NCBI GenBank assembly: GCA_014380005.1
Contig: JACMKT010000128.1
Coordinates: forward strand, 1 to 43,254
Length of the DNA stretch: 43,254 nucleotides
DNA from: Rhodospirillales bacterium
GTDB taxonomy: Bacteria; Pseudomonadota; Alphaproteobacteria; Rhodospirillales; Magnetospirillaceae
Direction: 5' to 3'
In this document: piece by piece, positions 18,163 through 25,500 of the stretch
Layout of the letters: every line of letters starts with the position of its first letter
Position numbering within the stretch: the stretch's first letter is position 1
Notes under the pieces: model-generated
The model's input: the letters and a program-made list of their open reading frames with translations, nothing else
The model's database searches: none
What the model was told of the DNA's origin: nothing
Position numbers and translations under genes: made by a program

Positions 18163-18270
18163 GCCCAGGCGGAGAAGGTCCTCCGACCTAAGCCCAGGCG
18201 GAGCCGTCTCCGACCTAAGCCCAGGCGGAGCCGTCTCCTCCCTAAGGAGGACCCGTCTCCGACTTGGGCT
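18162..18270. repeat. 27-bp tandem repeat, about four units
   Basis: Units at 18162-18190 (29 bases), 18191-18217, 18218-18244 and a divergent 18245-18270. The core is AGCCCAGGCGGAGCCGTCTC followed by CGACCTA. Each unit contains GGAG...CTCC inverted segments, and the last unit ends in TTGGGCT, which can pair with the AGCCCA that opens the units, so the RNA can form several alternative hairpins. It overlaps the last base of the GDT1-like gene and ends 46 bases before the hemerythrin-like gene. Confidence 0.88.
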
Positions 18271-18315
18271 ACTCTATGGCGCGATGCTATACAGGCGGGT
18301 GAAAAGGAGTCCGCC

Positions 18316-18684
18316 ATGAAGCCGCAGCAGCCTTTGCCTGCCGAGACGATTGAGGACGAGATCCAGGAGGACCACCTCCGGCTGGCCGTTCTGCTCGACC
18401 AGATCGAAGATGATTTGGACGAGCGCCTGCCGGCGGGTGGCCGCATTGCCCAGCTTGTCCTGGAATTCGAGCAGCATGCGGTGCGCGAGGAAAAGGCCTT
18501 GGCCGGCATCGCCAATGCCGATCACGCCGAGCATAGGCAGGGCCACGACCGCATGCGGGCGCTGCTGCGCCAATTGGCCGAGGATTACGACAACGGTGCC
18601 GACATCCGCCCGAATTTGCACGCGGTCCTACGGCTGTTCACCGACCAATTACTACCGGCGGACGCCATCTTCATCAGCCGCTGA
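18316..18684 (+). CDS. Hemerythrin-like domain protein
   Basis: A 122-residue four-helix protein. The metal-ligand pattern is visible: His20 (EDHLRLAVLLDQI), His54-x3-Glu58 (EFEQHAVREE), His73-x3-His77 (HRQGH) and Asp116 (LLPADAIF). The usual final His of the H-x4-D pair is Gln111 here, so the di-iron site is probably altered. Hemerythrins bind O2, NO or sense redox state. AGGAG stands about 7 bases before the ATG. Its 3' end overlaps the convergent GIY-YIG gene by 11 bases. Confidence 0.75.
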   Translation: MKPQQPLPAETIEDEIQEDHLRLAVLLDQIEDDLDERLPAGGRIAQLVLEFEQHAVREEKALAGIANADHAEHRQGHDRMRALLRQLAEDYDNGADIRPNLHAVLRLFTDQLLPADAIFISR

Positions 18685-18919
18685 AGGCGGTTTTCAACTG
18701 CGCTTTGAATTTACGGTCACGCTTGATGGCGGCCTCGCGCCGTAGCGCATCGCCATGGGCCAGCGGCCCTTCCACATGAAGCAATTGCCAAGGACCGCGC
18801 CCACGGGTGAAGCGCGCCCCGGTGCCGCCATTGTGCTGGGCCAGCCGGGCGGTCACGTCCTTGGCGATGCCGGTATAGGCGATGCCGTGGGGATTGGTGA
18901 GGACGTAGACGAAGTACAT
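18674..18919 (-). CDS. GIY-YIG domain protein (UPF0213/YhbQ-like)
   Basis: An 81-residue protein consisting of a single GIY-YIG fold. VYVL (residues 4-7) and AYTGIA (14-19) stand for the GIY and YIG strands; TARLAQHN supplies the conserved Arg and His-Asn, and LRREAAIKR the Glu. Length matches the YhbQ/UPF0213 group, whose members are small nucleases or nuclease-like proteins of poorly defined role. It starts 15 bases after slyX stops on the same strand and probably shares its transcript. Confidence 0.85.
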   Translation of the reverse strand: MYFVYVLTNPHGIAYTGIAKDVTARLAQHNGGTGARFTRGRGPWQLLHVEGPLAHGDALRREAAIKRDRKFKAQLKTAFSG

Positions 18920-18934
18920 TGCAGCCCGCGCGCC

Positions 18935-19153
18935 CTAATAATGCGGCGGCGGCTTGTCGTCCTGGGGAGAGCGCTCCCACCCTGCCTCGGCATCGCGGAC
19001 GCGGTCGGTCAGGCGGCGGACCTGGATGGTCAGCAAATCGATGGTGCGGCCCTGATCGGTGATCACCGCCGACAATTCCTCGGCCATCAATTCGTGATGA
19101 ACGATTCGGCTTTCCAACTCGATCAGGCGGCGTTCGAGGGCTTCTTCACTCAT
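18935..19153 (-). CDS. slyX: SlyX-family protein
   Basis: A 72-residue coiled-coil protein. Heptad-like helices (ALERRLIELESRIVHHELM, TIDLLTIQVRRLTDRV) and the C-terminal PPPHY are the marks of SlyX. No biochemical role is established for the family. ATG 19153 is preferred to a GTG two codons earlier because GAGG stands 5 bases before it. It lies directly behind the strong helicase terminator. Confidence 0.88.
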   Translation of the reverse strand: MSEEALERRLIELESRIVHHELMAEELSAVITDQGRTIDLLTIQVRRLTDRVRDAEAGWERSPQDDKPPPHY

Positions 19154-19162
19154 GGGCACCTC

Positions 19163-19202
19163 AAAAAGAAACGGCGGCGAGCCCCAAAGGAGCCCGCCGC
19201 CG
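19163..19202 (-). terminator. Strong intrinsic terminator after the DEAD-box gene
   Basis: On the minus strand 14 bases (19202-19189) pair with 14 bases (19185-19172) around a TTT loop, with only two G-T wobbles, and are followed by TTTCTTTTT. It begins 13 bases after the helicase stop and ends only 9 bases before the slyX start, so slyX needs read-through or an initiation signal inside this region. Confidence 0.92.
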
Positions 19203-19215
19203 GGTCGCTTAAATG

Positions 19216-20577
19216 TTACTTGCTGCCGGCACGGGGCGTCGGCTTGTGGGTGGCGCCCTTGTTGGCAACGTAGTCGCGGCCACCGCCAGCGGGACGGCCA
19301 TCCTGCGGACGAGCCGAACGGCCCCAGGGCTTGCCACCGTCGGTGCGGGGGGCACCATCGCTACGGCCACCATCGTTACGGAACGAACGGCTGGGGCCAC
19401 TGGGACGGCCGACCGGAGCGGTGCTGATGGGGCGGCGCGGCTCGAGGCCGGGCACCACATGCACTTCCATGGTCGCCTTGGTGTAACGCTCGATGCGCAC
19501 CAGCGCCTCGCGGTCAACGCGGCCGGCGAAGGAGATGGCGATGCCCTCGGCACCGGCGCGGCCGGTACGGCCGATACGGTGGACGTAATCCTCGGGCTGG
19601 CGCGGCAGGTCGAAGTTGATGACGTGGGTGATGTCCTTGACGTCGATGCCGCGGGCGGCAACGTCGGTGGCCACCAGCAGACGGATACGGCCCGTGCGCA
19701 GCTGGTCCAGGGTGCGGTTGCGCTGGCTCTGGTTCATGTCGCCATGCAAGGCACCGGCGGCGTGGCCGGCGTCGTACAGGTCCTGGGCCAGGGTGTCGGC
19801 GTCACGCTTGGTGGCGGTGAAGACGATGGCCTTACCCACGGTCTCGCAAGCGGCGAAATGGCGCAGCAGCTTGCGCTTGTGCTCCAGATCGTCGGCATGG
19901 TGCAGACGCTGCTCGATCTTGGCGGCGTTCTCCACGGTGTGGGCGACTTCGACGCGCACCGGGTTGTTCAGCAGGCCTTCGGCCAGCTTGGCCATGCGGC
20001 GATCCAGGGTGGCGGTGAACAGCAGGGTCTGGCGCTGCTTCGAGCAAGCGGCAGCCACCTTCTCCACGTCTTCCAGGAAGCCCATGTCCAGCATGCGGTC
20101 GGCTTCGTCCAGGATCAGCACTTCCACCTTGGACAGGTCCAAGCGGCCACGATCGAGATGGTCGATCAGACGGCCCGGAGTGGCGACGACGATATCAACC
20201 GGCTTGGACAGCATGCGCAGCTGCTCGCGGTAGGGCAGACCGCCCACCACTTCCACGGTGTTCAGACGCAGGTTTTTGCCGTACTTGCGGGCGGCGGTCA
20301 GCACCTGACGGGCCAGTTCGCGGGTCGGCGCCAGCACCAGGATACGGGGCGCAGCGGCATCGCGGCGCACGATCGAGGTATCGGCGGCCAGACGGGTCAG
20401 CGAGGGCAGCAGGAAAGCGGCGGTCTTGCCGGTGCCGGTCTGGGCGGTGGCGAGCACGTCGCGGCCTTCCAGAGCAGGGGGGATGGCGGCGGCCTGGACC
20501 GGGGTCATCTCGGTGTAGCCGCTTTCGAGCACGGCATTGAGGACGAGCGGATGCAGATTGGTTTCAGCGAAGGACAA
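19216..20577 (-). CDS. rhlE: DEAD-box RNA helicase (RhlE-type)
   Basis: A 453-residue helicase. The Q motif (TEMTPVQ), AQTGTGKT (Walker A), PTRELA, TPGR, DEAD, TAT in place of SAT, and HRIGRTGRAG are all in order. A basic, Gly/Arg/Ser-rich tail of about 80 residues follows, as in RhlE proteins that act on ribosomal and structured RNA. I place the start at TTG 20577, giving SFAETNLHP as the opening; AAGGAAG stands 5 bases before it. A longer frame from another TTG at 20628 lacks a ribosome site. A GC-rich, 14-bp terminator follows the stop. Confidence 0.9.
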   Translation of the reverse strand: MSFAETNLHPLVLNAVLESGYTEMTPVQAAAIPPALEGRDVLATAQTGTGKTAAFLLPSLTRLAADTSIVRRDAAAPRILVLAPTRELARQVLTAARKYGKNLRLNTVEVVGGLPYREQLRMLSKPVDIVVATPGRLIDHLDRGRLDLSKVEVLILDEADRMLDMGFLEDVEKVAAACSKQRQTLLFTATLDRRMAKLAEGLLNNPVRVEVAHTVENAAKIEQRLHHADDLEHKRKLLRHFAACETVGKAIVFTATKRDADTLAQDLYDAGHAAGALHGDMNQSQRNRTLDQLRTGRIRLLVATDVAARGIDVKDITHVINFDLPRQPEDYVHRIGRTGRAGAEGIAISFAGRVDREALVRIERYTKATMEVHVVPGLEPRRPISTAPVGRPSGPSRSFRNDGGRSDGAPRTDGGKPWGRSARPQDGRPAGGGRDYVANKGATHKPTPRAGSK

Positions 20578-20948
20578 TGAATCTTCCTTTGACAAAGCAG
20601 GGTGCGTCTCGGACCGGTTACGGTCCAAGCGAGCGGGGAGTGCGGGAGGAGGTCAAGAGGAAGAAGCGTCCTCGCGGAGGGGTGGGCTCATGGCACGCAC
20701 CCCAAACCAATGGCAGCGTCTCTCTCAAGAGACATGCGAGCCTCCAGCGATTGGCCCGGACCATAGACGCGCCCATCCGTTAAGGGAAGTAAAATAAATG
20801 CATGGCTGGCCCTATTATCTAGGGGTGGGGCGAAAGTCTGCCCACCAGCGCTAGAACAACCCCCTAATAGCCTTTTGCGCCCGCCCGTTGACAGGTTGGT
20901 TTGCACCATGAGACTTTGGGCAAAACCGCTCTCGAATGGAGAATGAAT
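20578..20948. other. 371-base intergenic region between divergent genes
   Basis: No gene is supported. The half nearest the helicase is purine-rich on the plus strand. An AT-rich patch near 20790-20822 (TAAAATAAAT, then CTATTATCTAG) may contain the helicase promoter, implying a long leader as is usual for cold-induced helicases. A perfect TTGACA hexamer is at 20888-20893 on the side of the small His-rich protein. Confidence 0.45.
20888..20916 (+). promoter_or_regulatory. Possible promoter for the small membrane-protein gene
   Basis: TTGACA at 20888-20893 matches the -35 consensus exactly; 17 bases later AGACTT is a poor -10. The element lies 56 bases before the start codon. Confidence 0.35.
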
Positions 20949-21083
20949 ATGCCCGCCGTGTTGCAGGGGATCGTGTTGTTCCTGGTTGCCTCCGTGGTCA
21001 TCTATGGCTTGGTGGCGGCCATTTCGTCCAAGCAGGGCGGCCACGACAAGGCCCATGGCGGTGGCCACGGCGGTCATCACTAA
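20949..21083 (+). CDS. Small membrane protein with His/Gly-rich tail (44 aa)
   Basis: A 44-residue protein starting at ATG 20949, which has GGAG 7 bases upstream; the ATG at 20943 is too close to the ribosome site. Residues about 4-28 form one membrane helix (GIVLFLVASVVIYGLVAAI). The remaining tail is KQGGHDKAHGGGHGGHH, with five His among Gly, facing either side of the membrane. Such a tail could bind metal ions, but this is inference. I do not recognise a family. A 10-bp hairpin follows the stop. Confidence 0.6.
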   Translation: MPAVLQGIVLFLVASVVIYGLVAAISSKQGGHDKAHGGGHGGHH

Positions 21084-21106
21084 AACGGCACGGGCGTAGA
21101 TCAACC

Positions 21107-21134
21107 AAGGCCCGCCGGTCCTCTGGCGGGCCTT
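21107..21134 (+). terminator. Terminator-like hairpin after the small membrane protein
   Basis: AAGGCCCGCC and GGCGGGCCTT form a perfect 10-bp stem around an 8-base loop, 23 bases after the stop. There is no T-run after it, so it may be a stabilising hairpin instead. Confidence 0.5.
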
Positions 21135-21159
21135 GACCATGTGGCGATAAGGAACGGCC

Positions 21160-21489
21160 ATGCCCATTGTCGAAACGTTCAGCGCCAAGGGCTGCACCAA
21201 TCAGGTGAGTTTCGTCGCCGACCGCGAGGCGGCGTTCTGGGTGCGGGCGCGGCGCAACCGCCTGCTGGCCGATTGGGCCTGCGACCTGACCGACGAAAAC
21301 AATCAGGCCTATCTCAAGCAATTGCTGGACGCCGATTTCGCCAAGGTGGAAACCAAGGCGGCGGAAGGCTTCCTGATGCTGAAGATCCGCAACGATTTAA
21401 TGGGGTTCGGCGTTTTCCTGTCGGCTGAGGACCTCAAGGACGTTTACGAACGTTTCGAGCGCCAAGCTTGGCTGGACCGTCAGAAATAG
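21160..21489 (+). CDS. Zeta-subunit-like (DUF1476) protein, divergent
   Basis: A 109-residue soluble protein. The block DREAAFWVRARRNRLLADWACD, then AYLKQLLDADF and a later KIRNDLMGFG, follows the layout of the alphaproteobacterial DUF1476 family, whose Paracoccus member (zeta subunit) inhibits the F1-ATPase through its N-terminal segment. The N-terminus here (PIVETFSAKGCTNQVSF) differs from that family, so it may have another target. AAGGA stands 7 bases before the ATG. The 79-residue protein follows after 8 bases, so the two are probably co-translated. Confidence 0.6.
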   Translation: MPIVETFSAKGCTNQVSFVADREAAFWVRARRNRLLADWACDLTDENNQAYLKQLLDADFAKVETKAAEGFLMLKIRNDLMGFGVFLSAEDLKDVYERFERQAWLDRQK

Positions 21490-21497
21490 GACCGAAG

Positions 21498-21737
21498 ATG
21501 GACGAAGCGACCTGCGAAAAACTCTACCGCTATCTGGTCCAGGCGCTGGACGAGGAAAACGCCCGCGATCTGGAAACCTTCGGGCAGAATTTCCTGCAGA
21601 ACGGCGCCATGTGGGACATCATCGCCGACAATTTCCCCACCGCCAAAGCCTCGGAAGTCCGCCGCATCATGATGCGCGCCTTCGAAAGCTGGCAGCAGGC
21701 GCAGGCGGCCTTGCACGGTAATGGTCACGTGCATTAA
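21498..21737 (+). CDS. Small acidic helical protein (79 aa), unknown
   Basis: A 79-residue protein with no membrane segment, no Cys-based motif beyond a single Cys, and mostly helical composition; it ends in HGNGHVH. ATG 21498 is chosen because AGGA lies 7 bases upstream; the frame is open to 21468 but that part overlaps the previous gene. I do not recognise a family. It sits 8 bases after the zeta-like gene and converges with the sulfatase-modifying-factor-like gene, leaving 9 bases between their ends. Confidence 0.6.
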   Translation: MDEATCEKLYRYLVQALDEENARDLETFGQNFLQNGAMWDIIADNFPTAKASEVRRIMMRAFESWQQAQAALHGNGHVH

Positions 21738-21746
21738 GGCTGAGGC

Positions 21747-22409
21747 CTAAGGTTCGCACACCACGCGGATGCCGATATTGTAGCTGCCCTGCCCGGCATC
21801 GTTGCGCGCCCGCGCCCGCACGGTGGCGTTGGCTGAATAGTAATACCATGACCCGCCCTTGATGACCCGCTGGCCGCAAGCGCCGGCGGTCCAGCAATCG
21901 TCGGTCCATTCCCAGACGTTGCCATTCATGTCGAGCAAGCCGTAGGGGTTGGGCGGAAACGAGCCTGCGGGCCTGCTGCCGTAAATGGGCTCGCCGTTGC
22001 AATCGCGGCAATTGGCCATACCGCTGCCGTGGCCGTCGCCCCACCAATAGGCGGTTGCAGCACCTCCCGCCGCCGCCCGCTCCCACTCCGCTTCCGTGGG
22101 CAGACGGCAGGCGTGGCCGGTCTTGGCCGACAGCCATTTGGCGTAGGCTCGGGCATCCGCCCACGACACGTTGATGACAGGCCGCGCCCCCCTGCCCCAA
22201 TTGTGATCATCCTGTCCGCCCTTGCAGGCGCGGTCGCTCACGCAGGCCTGCCACTGGTCGAACGTGATCTCGGATCGGCTGACCAATAGGGGATGGGGGC
22301 TAGGCACCGCGACCAGGGCCGGAAGCTCGGCACACGCCATAGGGATGCCGGCGAAGAAAGCCAGCAAAACCACCGCATACAACCGCCCTACAGTGTTCAC
22401 CCGAGGCAT
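21747..22409 (-). CDS. Secreted sulfatase-modifying-factor (FGE) fold protein, probably not a formylglycine enzyme
   Basis: A 220-residue exported protein; a signal peptide ends near residue 27 (AGIPMACA before ELPAL). The rest is a short FGE-sulfatase/SUMF1 domain: EITFDQWQACV, RPVINVSWADARAYAKWLS, CRLPTEAEWERAA, GLLDMNGNVWEW and KGGSW are all clear. In true formylglycine-generating enzymes GGSW is followed by the two catalytic cysteines; here it reads YYYSANATVRAR, with none. About nine other cysteines could form disulfides. It is therefore more likely a binding or structural domain. The start ATG 22409 is chosen for the signal peptide. It is divergent from the giant adhesin gene with a 96-base gap, so the two may share regulation. 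Confidence 0.82.
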   Translation of the reverse strand: MPRVNTVGRLYAVVLLAFFAGIPMACAELPALVAVPSPHPLLVSRSEITFDQWQACVSDRACKGGQDDHNWGRGARPVINVSWADARAYAKWLSAKTGHACRLPTEAEWERAAAGGAATAYWWGDGHGSGMANCRDCNGEPIYGSRPAGSFPPNPYGLLDMNGNVWEWTDDCWTAGACGQRVIKGGSWYYYSANATVRARARNDAGQGSYNIGIRVVCEP

Positions 22410-22462
22410 AATGATCCGTTGATAATGGCGCGTTTTTGGACGCCTCAAATGTGCTTATCTGC

Positions 22463-22468
22463 TATACC
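22463..22468 (+). promoter_or_regulatory. Possible extended -10 of the giant adhesin gene
   Basis: TGCTATACC carries an extended -10 (TGn before TATACC), 38 bases before the ATG. No good -35 is found at 16-18 bases. Confidence 0.3.
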
Positions 22469-22505
22469 AAAGACAAGGATTCCGTTGACGCGACAGGATG
22501 CAGCA

Positions 22506-25500
22506 ATGGCCAAGGGTGGCGAGGGAAAAATTTCCGGGCATGAGCAGGCGGCGTTTGCCGCTGTTCTGCAAGCTGGCGACGCGGGTCGCATCGTCATTCC
22601 CGGCGGCGATTTCCTGCTGAATGCCGAGTTCGAACGCTCGGGGCCCGATCTGGTTCTGGTGGGCGCCGACGGCACCCGCATCCTGGTGCAAGGCTTCTTC
22701 GCCGACAGCACACCGCCCGATCTGGTGACCAGCGCAGGCGCCCACATCGATGCAGCGCTGGCCGCCAAGATGGCCGGCCCCATGGCGCCCGGGCAATACG
22801 CCCAGAACTCCGGCGGAACCGCGCTGACCACCATCGGCAAGGTCGGGGTGCTCAACGGCAAGGTGATGGTCAAGCACGCCGACGGCACCAAGACCGAACT
22901 GCACAAGGGCGATCCCGTCTTCAAGGACGACGTGCTCGACACCGACAAGGCCGGCTCGGTCGGCATCACCTTCGAGGACGGCACCACCTTCTCGCTGGGC
23001 GGCTCCGGCCGCATGGTGCTGGACGAACTGGTCTACGACGCCACCGCCCATACCGGCAGCGGCAACATCGCCGTGCTGAAGGGCGCGTTTACCTTCGTTT
23101 CGGGCCAGATTCCCAAATCCCATCCCGACGCCATGACCATCAAGACCCCGGTGATGACCGTGGGTATCCGTGGCACCGCCGGTGCCGGCAATACGGAAAC
23201 CATCGTGCTGCTGGCGGAAAAGGGCGGCGTGGCCGGCGAGCTGACCATCACCACGTCCTCGGGCCAGACTCTGACCATCAACACACCCGGTCTGTCGGCA
23301 TCCGTGGGACAGGGCGGCACCCTGTCCACCGCCCAGATGTCGCAAAGCCAAATCCAGCAATTGGGCGGCAGCGCGTTCAGCGCCATGACCAACCCTGGAA
23401 GTCTGGCGAATCCCCCCGGCAACCAGAACACCCCCGATCCGCAGGACCAGAAACCGGCGCCAACGAGCGACAAGAGCGATAAGGCAGCAGACGCCGCCAG
23501 CCCCGATCAGCTTCATCAGGAACTGGTGGCCGGCATCCGGGAGCTGCAGGGCAAAGTGCAGCAAACCGTTCAGTGGGCGATCCAAAACGTCACCACGAAT
23601 ATTCGGATCCAACAAAACAATAAGAATGAAGAAGACGCCCGTATCGCCAAGGAAGTGGCCGAATTAGCCAATTCGGCCAAGGTGAAGGCGGAAGCCGCCA
23701 CCAGCTATGCCACCGCAGCAAGACTGGCGGCCATCCAAGGCGAAATCGCCAACGCCAACACGGCCTACGACAACGCCAAACTGGCGGCAGAGGGCCAGGA
23801 CCCCAACGCCACCGATACCTTGGACGGCAATCGCGGTGCCGAGGATTACGCGGCCCTGGCCGCCGAGAAGGCAACCGGCCATGGCAGCGCGGCACAGTCA
23901 TTTGCCAATCAGGCCGCTGAATACGCCGCCGCCGCGTTGAAGGCCGAAGGCCTTGCCCTGGGCTACAAATCGTCCGCCGCTAATTTGGCCACCTCCATCA
24001 CGGCATGGAAGGACGGCACGGGAACCGGCGCCATCGCCCTGGAAGTCGCAGCAGCAGGCGAGGAAGTCGCCGCCCGCGCCGAGGCAACCCGCCTGCAAGG
24101 CGAGGCCGTCACTGCGGCGAAGGCAGCCACCGATGCCCGCAATGCGGTCTATGACCTCACGGTCGATGCCGCCGCCACGGCGGTGGTCAAACAAATCCTG
24201 GAATTGGCCCGCGACGATGCGGTGATCGCCTATCTCAAGGCCGCCAAGGAACTAACCATTGATGCCGACGATCTGGCGGCCATCAACAATGCGCTTGACG
24301 CCACCCTGACCGCAGCCGATGTGACGTCAGCGCTGGCGGGCGACCCTGGAACGCTGACCGACGCCTTGACCGCCGCCGGGCACACCCTGACCGCCGATGT
24401 GACCGCCAACGGCGCCAATTCGCTGTTGCAGGTGTGGAAAGACGCCGAAGCCTCGGCCATCAGCGACTATAACGCCGCCGTCATTGCCGCCGGCACTGCC
24501 AGCGGCAATTTGAACGCCGCACAAGCCACGTCCGAGCTGAGGGCGGGCGAGGCCCTGGCAGCCGCTGAAGCGGCCAATCAGGCCAACATCACCTATGCCG
24601 ACAAATCGCAAGCCGCCGGCGAGGCCCTGGGTTTCGAAGGCGGTGCCGAGGCTGCGTGGCAGTTCTCGCTGGATGGCGCCATCGATATTTCGCTGACCAC
24701 CCTTCAGGCCAAGCTAGTCACCGCCACCAGCGAAGCCGCCGCCGCCAAGCATGACGCTGAACTCGCCGAGGCCGCCACCAATGTGGCCGACGCCCTGGCC
24801 GCCAAGAACGACGCCGACAATCGTCTTGGCGCCGCCCAAAGCGCGCAATCGGACGCGGCAACCGCCCTGACCAACGCCCGCAACGCCCTGGCCCATTATA
24901 CCGACCAATTGCCGGCCAATTTTGCTCAGGCTTCGGCTGAGGTGAAAGCTCTGGTGGATGTGGCGCGCAATGCCGCCCAATTGGCGGTGGACCGATTGAC
25001 CGCCCTGAAGGCGGATATCGACCAGCAGGTGGAAGTCGCCCAGCAACAGGACAACGCGGCCATCGACGCATGGCACCACGCGCAATCGGTGCAAGCGGTG
25101 GCCGATGTAGCCAATGTGGCGTTGGTCTCGACAGCGCAAGCCGCCGCCGATGCCGCCTACACCACGGCATCCACTGCGGAATCCAGCGCAGCCAAGGCAT
25201 TGTCCAGCGCCCTTGCCGCCAAGGAAAGCGCGTCCTCGATCCTGAGCGATCTGACCGCTGCGGGGGCGCCCGCCGCCCAGATCGCGCTGGCGCAAAAGGC
25301 CGTGGACAAACTGATCATCGACGTTCAAACGGCAACCAATGCTGTGGGCAATGCCCATTCCGCCTTCTTATTGGTGGCCGAGGCCAAGACGGCAGTGCAT
25401 GCCGTCGATCCGTCCCAGGTACTGGAAGCCAAGGCGCTGGCGCTGACGGCGGTTGAACAGGCCAAGGCTGCCACCGCCGCCGCATCTGACGCCAGCCGGG

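Noticed and set aside
18162-18270. CRISPR array
   Set aside because: Units are contiguous with no unique spacers, and no cas gene is near.
22293-22505. 71-codon N-terminal extension of the giant adhesin
   Set aside because: It overlaps the signal-peptide end of the divergent FGE-fold gene, reads as Arg/His/Gln-rich nonsense, and ATG 22506 has AGGA at 7 bases.
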